Source: Pleodorina starrii
Lineage: Eukaryota; Chlorophyta; Chlorophyceae; Chlamydomonadales; Volvocaceae
Length of the DNA: 64,000 nucleotides
NCBI GenBank assembly: GCA_030267565.1
Contig: BRXU01000003.1
Location: forward strand, 6,981,001-7,045,000
Direction: 5' to 3'
This document shows positions 1 to 13,100 of this stretch, in pieces (the stretch's first letter is position 1; each line of letters starts with the position of its first letter). Both the position numbers and the translations under genes were made by a program. Under the pieces are notes generated by a model that did no database searches, was not told the origin of the DNA, and worked only from the letters and a program-made list of their open reading frames with translations.

Positions 1-125
1 GATGGATGGATGGATGGATGGATGGATGGATGGATGGATGGATGGATGGATGGATGGGTGGGTGGATGGGTGGGTGGGTGGGTGGGTGGGTGGGTGGATG
101 GATGGATGGATGGATGGATGGGTGG
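1..125. repeat. GGAT/GGGT tetranucleotide microsatellite
   Basis: The window opens inside a tetranucleotide array of GATG/GGAT units that drifts into GGGT units and back. It is not the TTTAGGG-type telomere repeat of plants and algae. The array probably continues to the left of the window. Confidence 0.95.
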
Positions 126-1984
126 GTGTATGTGAGTGAGTGAGTGAGAGAGTGCAAGAGCAAGAGGGAAGGCCGCGGCTGGGGAGGTTGGGGGGCTCCG
201 AAATCGCCTTGTGCCGCGATGTCGTACAGCGGCCTGGTGCGGCGAATGGTGTGATGGTGATGCTGATGATGATGGTGATGATGATATCTCGTCCGAACAC
301 AGCTTTGCGTACGGCACGTCGTTCATTTGGGTCGAAGCTCCTTGTCTGTGCGTTCGTTCGTTCGTCCGTTCTCTCGTGTACCGGACTGCAAACCTTAGGG
401 TACCGTATATCGCAGCTAGCTTTCGTCAAGGGGATGTCTCGGGTGTGGGGGAGCCGGCCGCGTGCTGGCTGCCCGAGGGGGGGGGAGGTGGTGCGCCCCG
501 CGAAGCAAACAAACAGACAAACAGACAGGCAGACAAACCGCACCCCCCCCCGCGGTGCCATCCGGCAGGGAGGCCGGGCTGCGCGACGGAAGCGCTTTAT
601 GTCCAAATGTCCCCTGTACGACATACGATGTACGGATACTGATCCTGCTGTGTTGTGTGTGTACATCAAAAGGTCAACATCGGGTTTTTTTGTGCTGTTT
701 CTGACGGCTTTTCTGTTGGAGGCTGTCGGAGGCTGACCTGACCCCACCCAACCATGAAGGACAAGACGTGTACCTCTACCTCTCTCGCCCTCCCCCTTCC
801 TTCCCCGCCCCTGCCTCTCCCTCCTTCCCACCCCGCCTCTCTCTTTTTCTCTCTCTCTGTCCTTGTCCGCCTCGGGCGCGGCTGTCTTGCCCACTACCCC
901 GGCCGCCAGCCCGCCGGCCGAGTCGACAATCGCGGCGCTTTGCGGGGCAGGAAGGAAGGATGGGGGGAGCGGGCGGACGGGCGGGCTTCGCCCGCCGGCG
1001 GGGGCGCGTGACCCCCGAGCGGCCTTCGTGGGGGGCGAGGGGGATTGTGATAATTTGGGTGTGGCGGTTTTTGTTGCAGTCCTCGAGGTGTACGCTGTAC
1101 GCGTGTTGAAGTGTCTCATGAGTGCCCACACGCGGCCTGGCCCTACATGTGTGTTTCACACGTGTGTCTGTGTGTCTGTGTGTGTGCTTGTGTGTGCTTG
1201 TGAGAGAGGGAGAGAGGGAAAGCACGAGGGGGAGTTCGTTGCCTGGGCTCTCTCGCTCTCTCTTTCTCAGTTTTCACGTGTTTGAGCTCGCCCTCGCCCT
1301 CAAAAAGGACGCGACCGAACGCACTCGGCTCTTTGCGGCTCCTGTGTCTGTGTGTCTGCGTCTGAGTCTGCGTCTCGCACAGCGCACGGCTTGCTGCTGG
1401 GCGTGTTGCGGTCCGGCTTGTGATGTGAGGAGCGGGGACGCCAGGCGCCGAGTGCACCACCACCACCCCCTTACCCTTCCCGAGAAGGACGGCGAAACAC
1501 AACGCAACACGCCGCCTGAGAGAGAGAGGGCGGGAGGGAGGGCGGGAGGGAGGGCGGGTGGGAGATTTATCGTATTGGGCGCCGCTGGCTGCGCGAGCCC
1601 CTTATCCGTGCTGTGCTGTGACGTGACGTGCTGTGCTGTGCTGCGACGCGCTGTGCCGTGGTGTGGTGTGGTGGGATTTGATGGGGGCGGGGCTTACGCG
1701 ACTCTCTCCTCAAGGCCGAAATCCCGGAGGAGATCAGAGGCTCTGGTGGTGGTGGCGGTGGTGGTGGTGGTGGTTGTTGGTGGTGGTGGGCGGGGGGGTG
1801 GACGGCACGGACGGCGGGGACGGCGCTCTGCCTCAGACGGTGCTCTTTTACGGGTTGCTTGCGGGTGGTGCGGTGCGGTGCGGTGCGGTGCGGTGCGCAT
1901 CGGTGGCAACGGTGCGCAGTGCGCAGTGCGCGGCTCCGTGTGCTGTGCCTCATTTTATCTGCGTGGCTGGCGCTGTTTTTTATG

Positions 1985-2058
<74 letters not shown>

Positions 2059-4465
2059 CGAAGCTGACACATGCTGCCACTTGCCCCGGGTGGGTGGGTG
2101 GGTGGGTGGTGTGTATGTGCGCCCGGCGCTGGTGGTTTCAAAAGTCCCATGTTTTGCGTCCGTCCGAATGGGCTCTTTTTTGTTTGATGTTTGTTCTTTC
2201 GATGGTTCGTCGGTTATTCGTTGATTCGTTTGTTCGTTCGTTCGTTCGCTTGCGAGGGACCCAGGTCTTGAGTTCGCTGTTCGGGGAGGTTGCGGGTTCG
2301 TCGGGTGGGTGTGTGGGGTGGGTGTGCGTGTGCGGGTGGGATGGGGGGTGGGGGTGGGTGCAAAGCCCGGCGCCGCCGCGGCGCTATGGCGTATGCGCGG
2401 ATGGGCTCAAGAAGACGCCGCACACAATGAGTGCGCGGGTAAAAGAAGGAAGGCGGATGCGGCGAATCGTGAGTCGTGTGGTGTGGGCTGCTGCTCGCGG
2501 GCTCTTTTCCCTCGCACACAGACACAGACACATACACATACACATACACACACGCCCTCTTGATTATGAACGCACACGCTCGCACTCGGATGTTTTTTTT
2601 GCAGACACCGTTGCCTTCCCCCGTCGTGCGCACCCAGCCGAGCGCTTCCCTCTTATTCCCTCTCGGCCGCCTCTGTCCTGCGATCCAGTGTGACGTGGGG
2701 CTTATGTGACGTGGGGCTTATGTGACAAGCCCACGCGGCGAGGCGTGGCGCGGCGGGCGCGCGAGCGGGCTGCAAAGCGCGACTGCTGGGGGGGGGGTTC
2801 GGACGGTGCGCACGCGCGCGCGGTTAGCCTGAATGGGTGCGAATGCGGGTGCAAGGGGGGGGAAGGCGCCGCAGAGGAGAAGGAGCAGACACACGGGTTG
2901 GCGGGTAGGGCGGCTCAAGCGCGGAATGGGAAGCCGATTTGGAGCGGTGCCCTGAGTCGAGCGCCATGTGCTGCCCCCATCTGATGCATGTGTGTGAGGC
3001 ACCTGTGGGGTATGACAGTGCTTCCGGGGGACATGCGCGCGCGTGTGTGTGTATGTGTGTGCCATGTCAGTTTTGCTGGACGTATGGCCGTGCGGGGAGG
3101 GAGGCGGGGAAGGAGGGGTCGAGGGAAGGGGGGCTAAACTCGCGGGGTCGACTGCTAGCGCCGTCCTTCCTCCTAGCAGCGCTAGCCCGTACCCGTAGGG
3201 TGCCGTATTTGTACGATGTCCGTAACTGGCGGCAAGGGCGTGCAAGACGCCACGAGACGATGCCTGCAGGCGATGCCCGCAGCGCATGTCGAGATGTGAG
3301 AGCTACCGTAGTAGGGAGGAAGTAAGGAATCAAGCAGCAATGTCGCGTCCGGTACAAACCAATAAACCGACGCCGGTGCTGCTGCACTGCACTGCGCTGC
3401 GCTGAGCGGATATCAGTCGTGGCTGGTGGGGGGCGGTAAGATGTGGTGGGTGCGGACGGATCGGACCCGAACCCTCTTGGCCAGTCTCTCTTGCGTGTGC
3501 TGATATCTCTTAGGGTGGTCTCAGCTCAAGATTTCTTTCTTTCCATTCGATTTCTAGCGCTCCTTTTCGCTTCTTTGCAGCTTCTTTTCTTTCTCTCTTC
3601 CTGGGACACCTGGGTCCAGGTTCCGGCTGTGGCGTGAGGGCCGGGGTTGAGTGGGGGGTTGGATTTGGGTATGAAGGGTTTAAGGCTGGAGAGTGGGCAA
3701 ACTGCAATTCACTTCGGTCTGTCCGTGCGTCGGCCGGTTCGTCTGTCCGTCGGCGGCGGCGCACTTTCCCGTGTACTTCGAACCTCAAAACTGCTTTTAG
3801 TAGGCAATGGTCACGGTGATGGTGGTGGTGGTGGCGATGGTGGTGATGATGGTGGCAGTGCTAGGGACCGCATTGGTGGCAAAAGGGGCCGGAGATGGGA
3901 CGGAGAAGGGACGGGGGGCTCCGAGGGCAGCCCGCGAGCAAACGAATTGAGCCGAGCCGCCTGGCCCCCAGGCAGGCGTGCTAACAATGCTCCTGCTGCC
4001 TGCTGCTTCTGCTGTAAGGCTACACGCGCGTGCTTTTGCAAGCGATGCTGGATCATCCAACGTTGGCCAGTGGGGTCCGACAGACACACGAGCGCAGAGA
4101 ACATGTAGTCGTGTGGGGAGGGCGAAAGCGCAGGGGGGAGGCCGCGGCTCGCGCTCGGCTGTGTGTGTGTTCGCAGCACAATCGCGGTGCGACGCCGGGC
4201 GGCCCCGCCGCAAGCCGCGACCTTCATCCCCACCCCCCACCCCGCCCCACCCCGCCCCGCCCCCTGAAACCTTCCGTGTCAGTCCGCAAACACCGCCACG
4301 AGGCCCAGACACTGGGTCCCTCCTCCGATTCCCGACACCCCGGGGTGGGTGGGTGGGTGGTTGGGGGACTGCGACAGATGCTGCACCGAAACCCTGCCAA
4401 GACCCGGCCAAGACAGGGGCCCCGAGCGTCCCGACGCCCCTCCCTCACCGCCGCGCCCTCGCGAT
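126..4465. other. Repeat-rich stretch without a supported gene
   Basis: This stretch holds GT-rich runs (about 1140-1200), direct GGGAGGGC units (about 1525-1560), GGTGCGGTGC runs (about 1865-1900) and a long CT array. Several long open frames exist on both strands, including one of 523 codons. They are low in complexity, carry repeats in every frame and show no recognisable domain. The right end presumably includes the 3' UTR of the ABC transporter that ends at 4466 on the minus strand. Confidence 0.6.
1986..2057. repeat. CT dinucleotide microsatellite
   Basis: About 70 bases of nearly uninterrupted CT repeat (GA on the other strand). It creates poly-Leu/Ser and poly-Arg/Glu open frames that should not be annotated as genes. 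Confidence 0.97.
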
Positions 4466-7124
4466 TCACCCCACCCGGGAGCGGCTTCCCACTCCCGCCG
4501 CCGGCGGCCCTGCCGCCGCTGCCGCTGCCGCCGCCGCCGCCAGGTACAGCTCCCGGAATCTGCCGCCCTCCTGCTCCGTCAGCTCCGCCGGCGGCCCCTC
4601 CTCCACCACCCTCCCTGCCGCCAACACCACAACCCGGTCGCAACCCGCAATTGCCGCCATGTCGTGAGCCACCTCGAGCACCGCCGCCGGACCGGGAGGT
4701 GGCCACGCCCAGGCAGGCCCTCCCCCTGCCCCTGCCCCCTCCTCCCCCTCCTCCACCTCCGCCTCCTCCCGCCCTCCAACAGCCCCGAAGGCCAATCGCT
4801 CGCCGACCCAAGGCCGCTGCGAAACCGCAGCACTCTGCCCCGCCGCCGCGGTCACCACCCACGCCGTTGTTGCGGCCGCTCCGAAACCGAAGCCGGCGGC
4901 GGCGGCGGCGGGCTTTGCCGCGGTTCCGTCAGCGCCGCCGCCGCCGCTGCTGCCGCCGTCGACAGCAGCGGCGGCGGCACGTGCGCCTCCCTCGCTGCGG
5001 CGCGTCGTCGTCGCCGGTGGCCGCCGCAGGATGTGCTCCGAAACCAGTCTTCGAATGGTGGCGGCTGTGGCGGGATCCACGTGCGCCGAACACTCGTCCA
5101 ACAGCACCAACCGCCGCGGCCGCAGCAGCAGCCGAGCCAGGCACAGCAGCTGCTGCTGCCCCGCGCTCAGACCCACCGCACCCGGCAGCGAACCCAGCGG
5201 CAGACCCAGCACCTCCGCCGGGCCCGGAGGAGGAGGCTGTCGCAACAGGGCCGTGGCGCTTCGCGCCGCCGCGGCGCTGCCGCGCCGGTGGATTGCCGCC
5301 GCCGCCAACGCATCCCACAACCCCACGAGGCGCAGCACGCCGCACAGCGCTTCGTCGGAGTGGCCGCCGTCGCCTCCGTCGCCGCTGCCGCCAGCGGCTG
5401 CGACGGTGGCGCCGCTTGCGGTGTCGGTCGCCGCCGCTGCCGCCGCCGCCCTCGAGTCCAGGTTCTCCCGGACGGTGGCGCTCGCGAGGAAGGGCCGCTG
5501 CAGCAGCACCCCCACCGACGCGCGCAGTCGCGGCAGCGGTACGGACCGTACATCCAGGCCGAAGAGCAGAATGCGACCTGATGACGTGGGAAGGGAGGGA
5601 GGGAGGGAGCGGGCGGAAGGTGGGATGGCACGTTGCATGTTTACGGTATGTGTTTGTCAACCGTTGAAATCGATGCGGGTGATGTACCGTACCGTTACCG
5701 AAGTCATACTCTTCGTTTTCTTCGCCCCGTACCCGCCCCCTCCCGCGCCCGCCCACCCCCTCCCGCGCCCGCCCGCCCACTCACCCGCCTCCGCCTCCAC
5801 CAGCCGCAGCAGCGCCGCCACCACACTGCTCTTCCCCGAGCCCGTCCGCCCCACCAAACCCACGTGCTGCCCCGCCCCCACCACCAGACTCAGACCGCAC
5901 AGCGCCGGAGGCAGTGCCGCCACGTAGCGGACCACCAGCGACTCGATGCGCAACACCGGCGGCGGCGCAGCCGCCGCCGCCGCCGCGGCAGCGGCGGCGC
6001 CGGCGCCGGGGGGGCCGGCGGCGCCGCAGGCGCCGCCGGCCGCCGCCGGAGGCGGCGGCGGCGGCGGCAGCGGCAGCGGCAGTGTGAGCTGCTGCGGCTT
6101 CAGGTGATGGATGTATTGGGTGAGTCGTTCCACGGCCACCATCTCTTGTTCCGTCTCAGCGGTGGAGGTGAGGAGGCCGTTCAGGAGGCCCACCACGGGC
6201 AGCGCGTAGGCCAGGCTCAGGCCCGCCAGGCTGGCGACCAGGTCGCCGCCGCCGCCGTGCGACGTGCCGCCGCTGTACGGCAGCCCGTCGCCGTAGCCGT
6301 AGCCGTAGCCGGCGGCAGCGGCGGCGGCGGCGCTGCGGTCGCTGCGCCACACGGCCAAGCCCGCCACGGCCGCCACGAGGCCGGATGCCAGCAGCTGCAG
6401 ACGGAGACCGAGCCAGGCGGAGGCGGCGCCGCCTGGGGGGTGCGGGTGCGGGTGAGGGTTCGGGCGTGAATGTGGGTCGGGGGTTAATAACATAACAGCA
6501 GTTTGGAGGTGAACAGGGCCTGATTACGGCCCAACTCAGTCATTCCTCTCTGCCCGGAAAGGAATGAAGACCAAGCCCCACCGACCCAGTCCGCCAGCCA
6601 CTCAAGCGACGGACCAAGCAACCGACCGACCCACCTCCCCAGCCACCCACCCGCCCACCCACCAGTAATGGCGGCTCGCTGGTGGCGGCTGACGGCGGCC
6701 ACGGCGGTGCGCAGGAAGTAGGGCTGCGCACCGAAGGCCCGCACCAGCGGCGCCGCCTCCGCCACGCCCCCGAATGCGCCGTACACGGGCGACAGCGCCA
6801 GCGCCTCCAGTCGGCGGACCTCGCGGCTGCTGCCCCGATAGAACACCTGCAGCCGCCTGAAGCGGAGGGGGAGGTTGGGGTCGGGGGGGGGGAGGAGGCG
6901 GGGTCGGGGGGTGGGTGGGGGGCGGTTCGGGAGGGGGGGAAGCGCCGGTTCGGTCCGGGGTGGCCCGAGCTACAGCCCGTGCGGTGCCGGACGGCAGTCC
7001 GAACAGACAGGCCCGAGAGACACGAAGGCGAGAGAATGAGGGAGGGGGGAGAGTGAGTAGTCCTGTAGTAGTCCAAGCGGAAGTAGCGGTAAAGCTAACG
7101 GCGACGAAGGGCTGGTGGTGAACG

Positions 7125-7156
<32 letters not shown>

Positions 7157-10100
7157 CACACACCCGCGCCATCCCCTTTCCCTCCTCCTGATGTTTCGGT
7201 CCCGAGCTCCCGGCACCAGTCCCGCAGGGCGCCTAACTGCCTACCAGTACACCGCCGCCAGCGGCAGCAGCAGTGGCAGCAGCGGCGGCGCGGCGAGGCA
7301 CAGCACAGCCAGCAGTCCCGTCAGAGAGGCGGCGTTGGCCAGTGCGATGTTGAGGATGAAGGGGAGGGAGTCGTCCACCGCGGACACGTCAGAGGAGAAC
7401 CTGGGGCCGGGGTTGGCCGGGGTTGGCCAGAGGTAGTCAAGAGGTAGTCAAGAGGTAGTCAAGAGGTAACCAAGAGGCAGCCAGAGGGGGACAGAGGTAG
7501 CCAGCAAGCCAGGTGACGGGAAGCAAGGTGCAGCGAAGGGACCCCGGGGAGGAGGGGGAGGGGGAGGAGTGGAACACGGGCCGGGAACAGCAGTGCGATG
7601 ATGATTAGGTGGCCGCCGGGCCCCCGCGCCCCCGCCCCCCGCACCCCGGTCGTCATTCATCGACCCCAATGAGCGCGCGCAGCCCATCCAACGCGCAGCC
7701 CTTCCCCCGCCGGCACCCCGCCTCCTGCTCGCTACGGTGTCTTCTTTACCCACCCACCCACCCCCAGCCCACCCCCCGCCAACCCACCCCCACACCCCAC
7801 CCTCGCAACCCACCTGTTGAGTATCCGGCCGTGCGGCACCGACTCGAAGAAGGCCATCGGCGCCGACAGCACCGACCGCAGCAGCTGATCGTGGAGCAGC
7901 GCGGCGGCACGCATTCCTGCGGCCGGAGGGGAAGCGGGGGGGGGGGATCATCCACGTATAGGCCGGCCAGGGAAGGGGGATCATCCACGTATAGGCCGGA
8001 GGGAGGAGGGAAGGGGGGAGGGATACGCGGGGGCGTGCGCGCTGGAGGTGTCCGGGGAAACGGTGGGAATCGAAGGGAATGGGGTGCGAAAGGCGGCCAT
8101 CGCCAAGCGCCGCCGACGACTCTCACTGACCCGCGAGCCTCATGACCCGTGGGTCTCACGACGCACCTGCCAGCGCGAATGTGAAGGCGCGCGCCATCGT
8201 GAAGACGCTGTTGGCGGCGGCGATGGCCACCACCCCCACCAGGAAGTTCCGCGCACTCCAGAAGCTCCCGCCGCCGCCGCCGCCGCCGCCACCGCCGTCA
8301 CCTGAACCGCCGTCACCTGATCCGTCGTGACGTGGGTTGGTGGGGGGGCTCGGCGCGGCCGCGGCCGCAACGTCGACGCCCCGCACGGCAGCTGTCGCTG
8401 CCGTCGCCACCATCGCCGTCGCCGCCGTCGGCGGCGGCCCCGGCTCCGGCGCCAGCGTCACACGGGAGCACATGGCAGCGGTGGCGACGGCGGCGGTGGG
8501 CCATCCAGCCCCGCCGCCCGCCGTCGCCGCCGTCCCGCCTGCTGCCGCTGCTGCTGCTGCTGCGGGGTGGGGTAGCGCAGCGCTGGCGCTACTGCACCAG
8601 TGCCAGGCGCCGGGCGGCAGCCGCAGCAGCACCGGCTGCAGCGGCGATGACGTCCTCCCGGGAGCGTCGGCGGCGCTGCGCAAGGACGACGGCGGATCGG
8701 ACGCCCAGGGCGCTGACGGCCCTGCTGCCGCCCAGGGCCCTGCCCCGCTGGTGGATCCGCAGGGACGCAGCAGCGGCCGCGGCAGGGACGGATGCAGCGG
8801 CAAAGTGACGTTGCGAAGCTCCGCCGTGCCACAGCCGGAGGTAGCCGCGGCGAAGGCGGCGGCGGTGGGCCGCGCCGCCAGCGGCGCGGCGATAGCAGCG
8901 GCGGCGGCGGCGCCGCCGTCTCTATCGCCGCTGTGCGCGGCAAAGTACGACACCCACAGGTCGCTGGCGTTGCGGGAGGCTTGCATGAGCGCCAGACTCA
9001 GCAGCACCGCCGCCACGACTCCGACGCCCACCGCCCTGCCGTACCTACCGTACACGCGCCACCGCACGTGCCCCACCTCCCGCTCCTCCTCCTCCTCCTC
9101 CTCGCCTTCCGCTGCTGCTGCTGCCGCCACCGCCGCCGCCGTCGCCGTCGCCGCGCCAACCTCCTCGCCGCTGCTGTCCCCTGCGCCACCTCCGCTCCCG
9201 CTGCTTCCGTCTCCACTCCCGGATCCGTCAACCGCCCCGCCCCCACTCGCGCCACCATCACCGCTCTCGCCCTCGTCGCCGCTGCCGCTGGTTGGTGGCA
9301 GCGCCAGCTCCGCCGCAGCGGCGGCGGCCGCCTCCGCCCTCGGGGCCTTCGCCCCCTCCTGGGCCCGGACCGCACTTCCCCCCTCATCGCCATCCGCATG
9401 GTGGTGGTGCTGGTGGCTGTGGGTGTGGTGGGTGTGGTGGCCATGGGTGTGGGTGTGGAGGCACGTCTCGCTGGAGAAGTAGCCCTGCGGGTCCCCCGCG
9501 TAGACCAGCCTGCCGCCCTCCAGAGCCACCACCAGAGAAGCCGCCCGGATACACCGGACGTCGTTGCTCACCAACACAACCGTCGGCGCCGCCGCGGCGG
9601 CGGCGGCGGCGGCAGGCGCCGCGGCGGCGGCGGGTGACGCGGCAGGCCCGGCTGAGGCCGCCTGCGGCTGCGGCCCGCCGCGGGGGCGCAGCAGGCGGCC
9701 CAGCAGGGCATTCTGTACGACATGGGACGAGCAGGAGCGGTCCAGGGAGGCCAGTACGTCGTCCAGTAGCACCATGACGTCAGGATCGGGTTCCGATCGG
9801 TCCCGGTCTGGTCCCCGGTTCGGGCCCGGCTTTGGTGGTTCCGGAGCCGGATTCGGACTGGAGCGCTGCGCGCCGGCGGCGGCGGGACGCGGCAGGAGGG
9901 CTGCACCGGCCGCGATAACGGCCGTGGAGGTGGGCGTGATGGTGGCGGTGGTGGTGGTGGCGGCGGTGGGTGTGGAGGTGGAGGTGGCACCGCTGGGCTT
10001 TGCGGCGTGGTACAGCGCGCGCGCCAGGCCCAGCCGAGCGCGCTGGCCGCCTGAGAGCCTGCAGGCGGGACGGGGGCCCAGTCCAGGGAGGGAGGGAGGG

Positions 10101-13100
10101 AGGGAAGGAGGGAGGGAACGGGGGAGGAAAGCAGGAAATCAAGGGCAGAACAGGCATGGGGGGAGGGCAGCGGCACGGGGATCTACACAGCGTTCCGTGG
10201 CGGCCACATCGAAGGCCTGGCGACCTGGGGTCTTTTGCGCCCTTGAACCCGATGAGATGCAATGTGACGCAACGCGACGCGGAGTGACGCAATGCGGTGG
10301 GTAGGTACGCCGCGACGCGATGCGGCGCGATGCACAACGCGACGCGACGCGACGCGACGTGACGGTGGTCGCGACTCCTCGACGCACTTGCAGCCGTTGT
10401 CTCCCACTGGGGAGAGGTCGCCGTTGGGCATGGCGGCAATGTCGGGAAGCAGCGCGCAGTCGTGGAGCACCTGGGGGCAGGGGAGGGAGGGAGGGGAGGG
10501 AGAGCGGTCCATGAAGCAGTGAGGGCCCGTAGGGCGGGAAGACGCCAAGGAGGGAAGCTGCACACCGTGACACCGATAACCGACAACTAACACCCCCCCC
10601 CCAGCACCGGAGACCCGATCCGACCGGACCCGACCCGACCCACATCACACACACCTGCCAGTACAGCCGCTCGTCCAGCGCCGTACCCAACAACACGTTC
10701 TCTCGCAGCGTGCCCGCCATCACCCACGGCTGCTGTGGCGCGTACGACAGCCGTCGTACATTAGTACGGCAGATGCCGCGCAGCAGCGGCAGCTCGCCTC
10801 CGCCTCCGCCGCCTCCGCCTCCACCTCCGCCCAGTAGTGCCGCCAGGAGGCTGCTCTTGCCGGCGCCCACACGGCCCACGACGACGGTGAGGCCGCCGCG
10901 GGGTACGGCAAGGGAAATGTCGTACAGACATGGACGAGCGGTCTGCGGAGGCAGGGAGTCCCAAGTCGAGAGCAGTCGCGCGAGGAACTCAGCCGAGGGG
11001 GCCGAGGGGCCGAGGCGGGGAGGTATGCGAGATCGGCCGAGGAGGCGGTCGCTTCCTTTGAAAGTTGGTTTGAAGACTTGCGGCCCGAGCCAACCCCCGA
11101 AATCAGGCGTGCGAGAGCCTCCTGCCGATCAGGGGCCGCCGACTTCCAACAACACGCCCACCCTCTAACACCCATAAGCCCCGGGGGCCGTGGCGGCGCC
11201 CACACACGAAGCCACCCTTTGCCCTCCTGCCCCCTCCCCTCCCGCCCAACACACGCATGCACGCACAATCGTAACACGCCTTCACGAGGAGCTTTTGCTG
11301 TAGCCTAAGAAGGCACCCAAGGCACCCTAAAAAGGCACCCAAAGCACAGAGCGCTGAAGTCGCTATCCGGCCGCTTACCGGCTCCCAGGCCAGCGTCGCG
11401 TTCTGCAGGACGGCCGCCGCCTCTCCGGGGCTCTGGATCTGGATCCCGGCCGGGGACACCGACCGCGGCGGCGGCGGCGGCAGCGGCAGCGGCAACGCCT
11501 CCGGCTGCGGGTGATCCTTCGGGTCCGAGGCGACGGCGCCCCCTCCGTTGGCACCAGGATCACCGGCACCTGCGGCACCGGCGGCGGCGGCGGCGGCACC
11601 TGTCCCGGCACCGGCAGACATTCTGCTCTGCCGGCTCGCCCGTACCTTGCTCCGCCACGTCAGCGCCGCCGCCGCCGCCGGCGGGAGCTGCAGCGAGCGG
11701 AGCAACCGGTCGATCGGCCGCGCGCCGCCGCCGCAGCCGCCAACGGCGGCGGCGGCGGCGGCGGCCGTTCCGCCTGGCGTTCCGCCTGCCTCCCGCAGCG
11801 CCGCCTCAAACCCGCGGCTGCCACCGCCGCCGCCGGCGGCGCCGCCGCTGGCGGTACAGGTGGTGGCGGTGGCAGCGAGCAGCCTGGCTGCGGCCCTGGG
11901 GGGCAAGTCCCTCAAGTGCAGCTGCAGGTCCTCGTACGCCCACAGGGCCTTGGTTTCGGGGCGGGACAGGTAGCCCTGCAGGCGCCGCACCGAAACCACG
12001 GCCTCCACCACGCCTGCAAGGTGGGGGCAGGCGCAAAAGGGCGCGAGGGTAGGCGGCGGCGCCCTAGGGAGCGGTCGGGCTCGGACAAGCACAGGCACGG
12101 CACGGCACCCAAGCAACACCCCCTCCACCACACACATACCACCCACCCAGCTACCAGCCAGCCAGCTGGTCGTCCATCCACCCAGTACCTCAGTACCTCA
12201 CCCACCGTTGACCACCCAGGGAAAGGCGTTGAGCGGCCCCGTGAGCAGATTGAACAGCGCCAGAGACGTGAAGGCCACACCCGGGCTCAGCGCCGCCACG
12301 CCCCCACCCCTCCCGCCCCCGCCTCCGCCCCCTCCGCCGCCCATGAGCACCAGCAGCCCAAAGGTGAGGGCGGAGAAGAGCAGCGAGGTGGCGGCCCAGA
12401 AGTAGACACACAGCGCATCCAGGTACTTGCGGACTGCCAGGCCGCGGAGCTCGCACCGCCGCGCAGCAGAAACCTGGAGGGAGGGAGGGAGGAAGGGAGG
12501 GAGAGCGGGGAGGGAGAGCGGGGATAATTAAAACGGCCCGAGTGGGAGGGAGAGCGGGTAGGGAGGGAGGGAGAGCGGGGAGGGAGGGAGGGAGGGGCCA
12601 AGCGGTCGGCGGGTGCGCGGGGCGGCTGGCCGGTGGGGTACCGTAACACGTTCACGCGAAACACCATACATTGGGTGCCGTGTCGCCCCGCCCGGCCAGC
12701 CACCTCCACCACCCCCCGATGATAGATTGATAGGGACACAACTCCCCGCTTGACAGAAGCTTTGATCGAGAAAGGCCCCCTTCCCCAGCCTGCCCGGTGC
12801 CCGGTGCCCGGCACGCCAAACAGCGTAGCCCCAGCTCCCGGCCCCTCGCCAGCCCCCTCCCCCTCCCCCGCCCTCCCCCCCGGACCCTGGGCCTCCACAC
12901 CGACCTTGGCCACATAGAACCGCTCCCACTGCGGGGCCGTCTTGACCGCCGAGATGCCCCGCAGCAGCTCCGACATCGCACCCACACGCGCGTCCTGTGT
13001 GTGCGTGTGTGCGTGCGTGTGTGCGTGGGGGGGGTGCGTGTGTGTGGGTGGTGGGGTGTGCGTGTGTGCGTGTGTGTGGGGTGGGGAGGTGGGGTGTGGG

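Noticed and set aside
1..125. Possible telomere at the window edge
   Set aside because: The unit is GGAT/GGGT, not the TTTAGGG or TTTTAGGG repeats used by green algae.
1122..2693. Open frame of 523 codons on the plus strand
   Set aside because: It crosses CT, GT and GC simple repeats, has poly-Ser/Leu and Val/Gly runs, no domain, and is overlapped by equally long frames on both strands.
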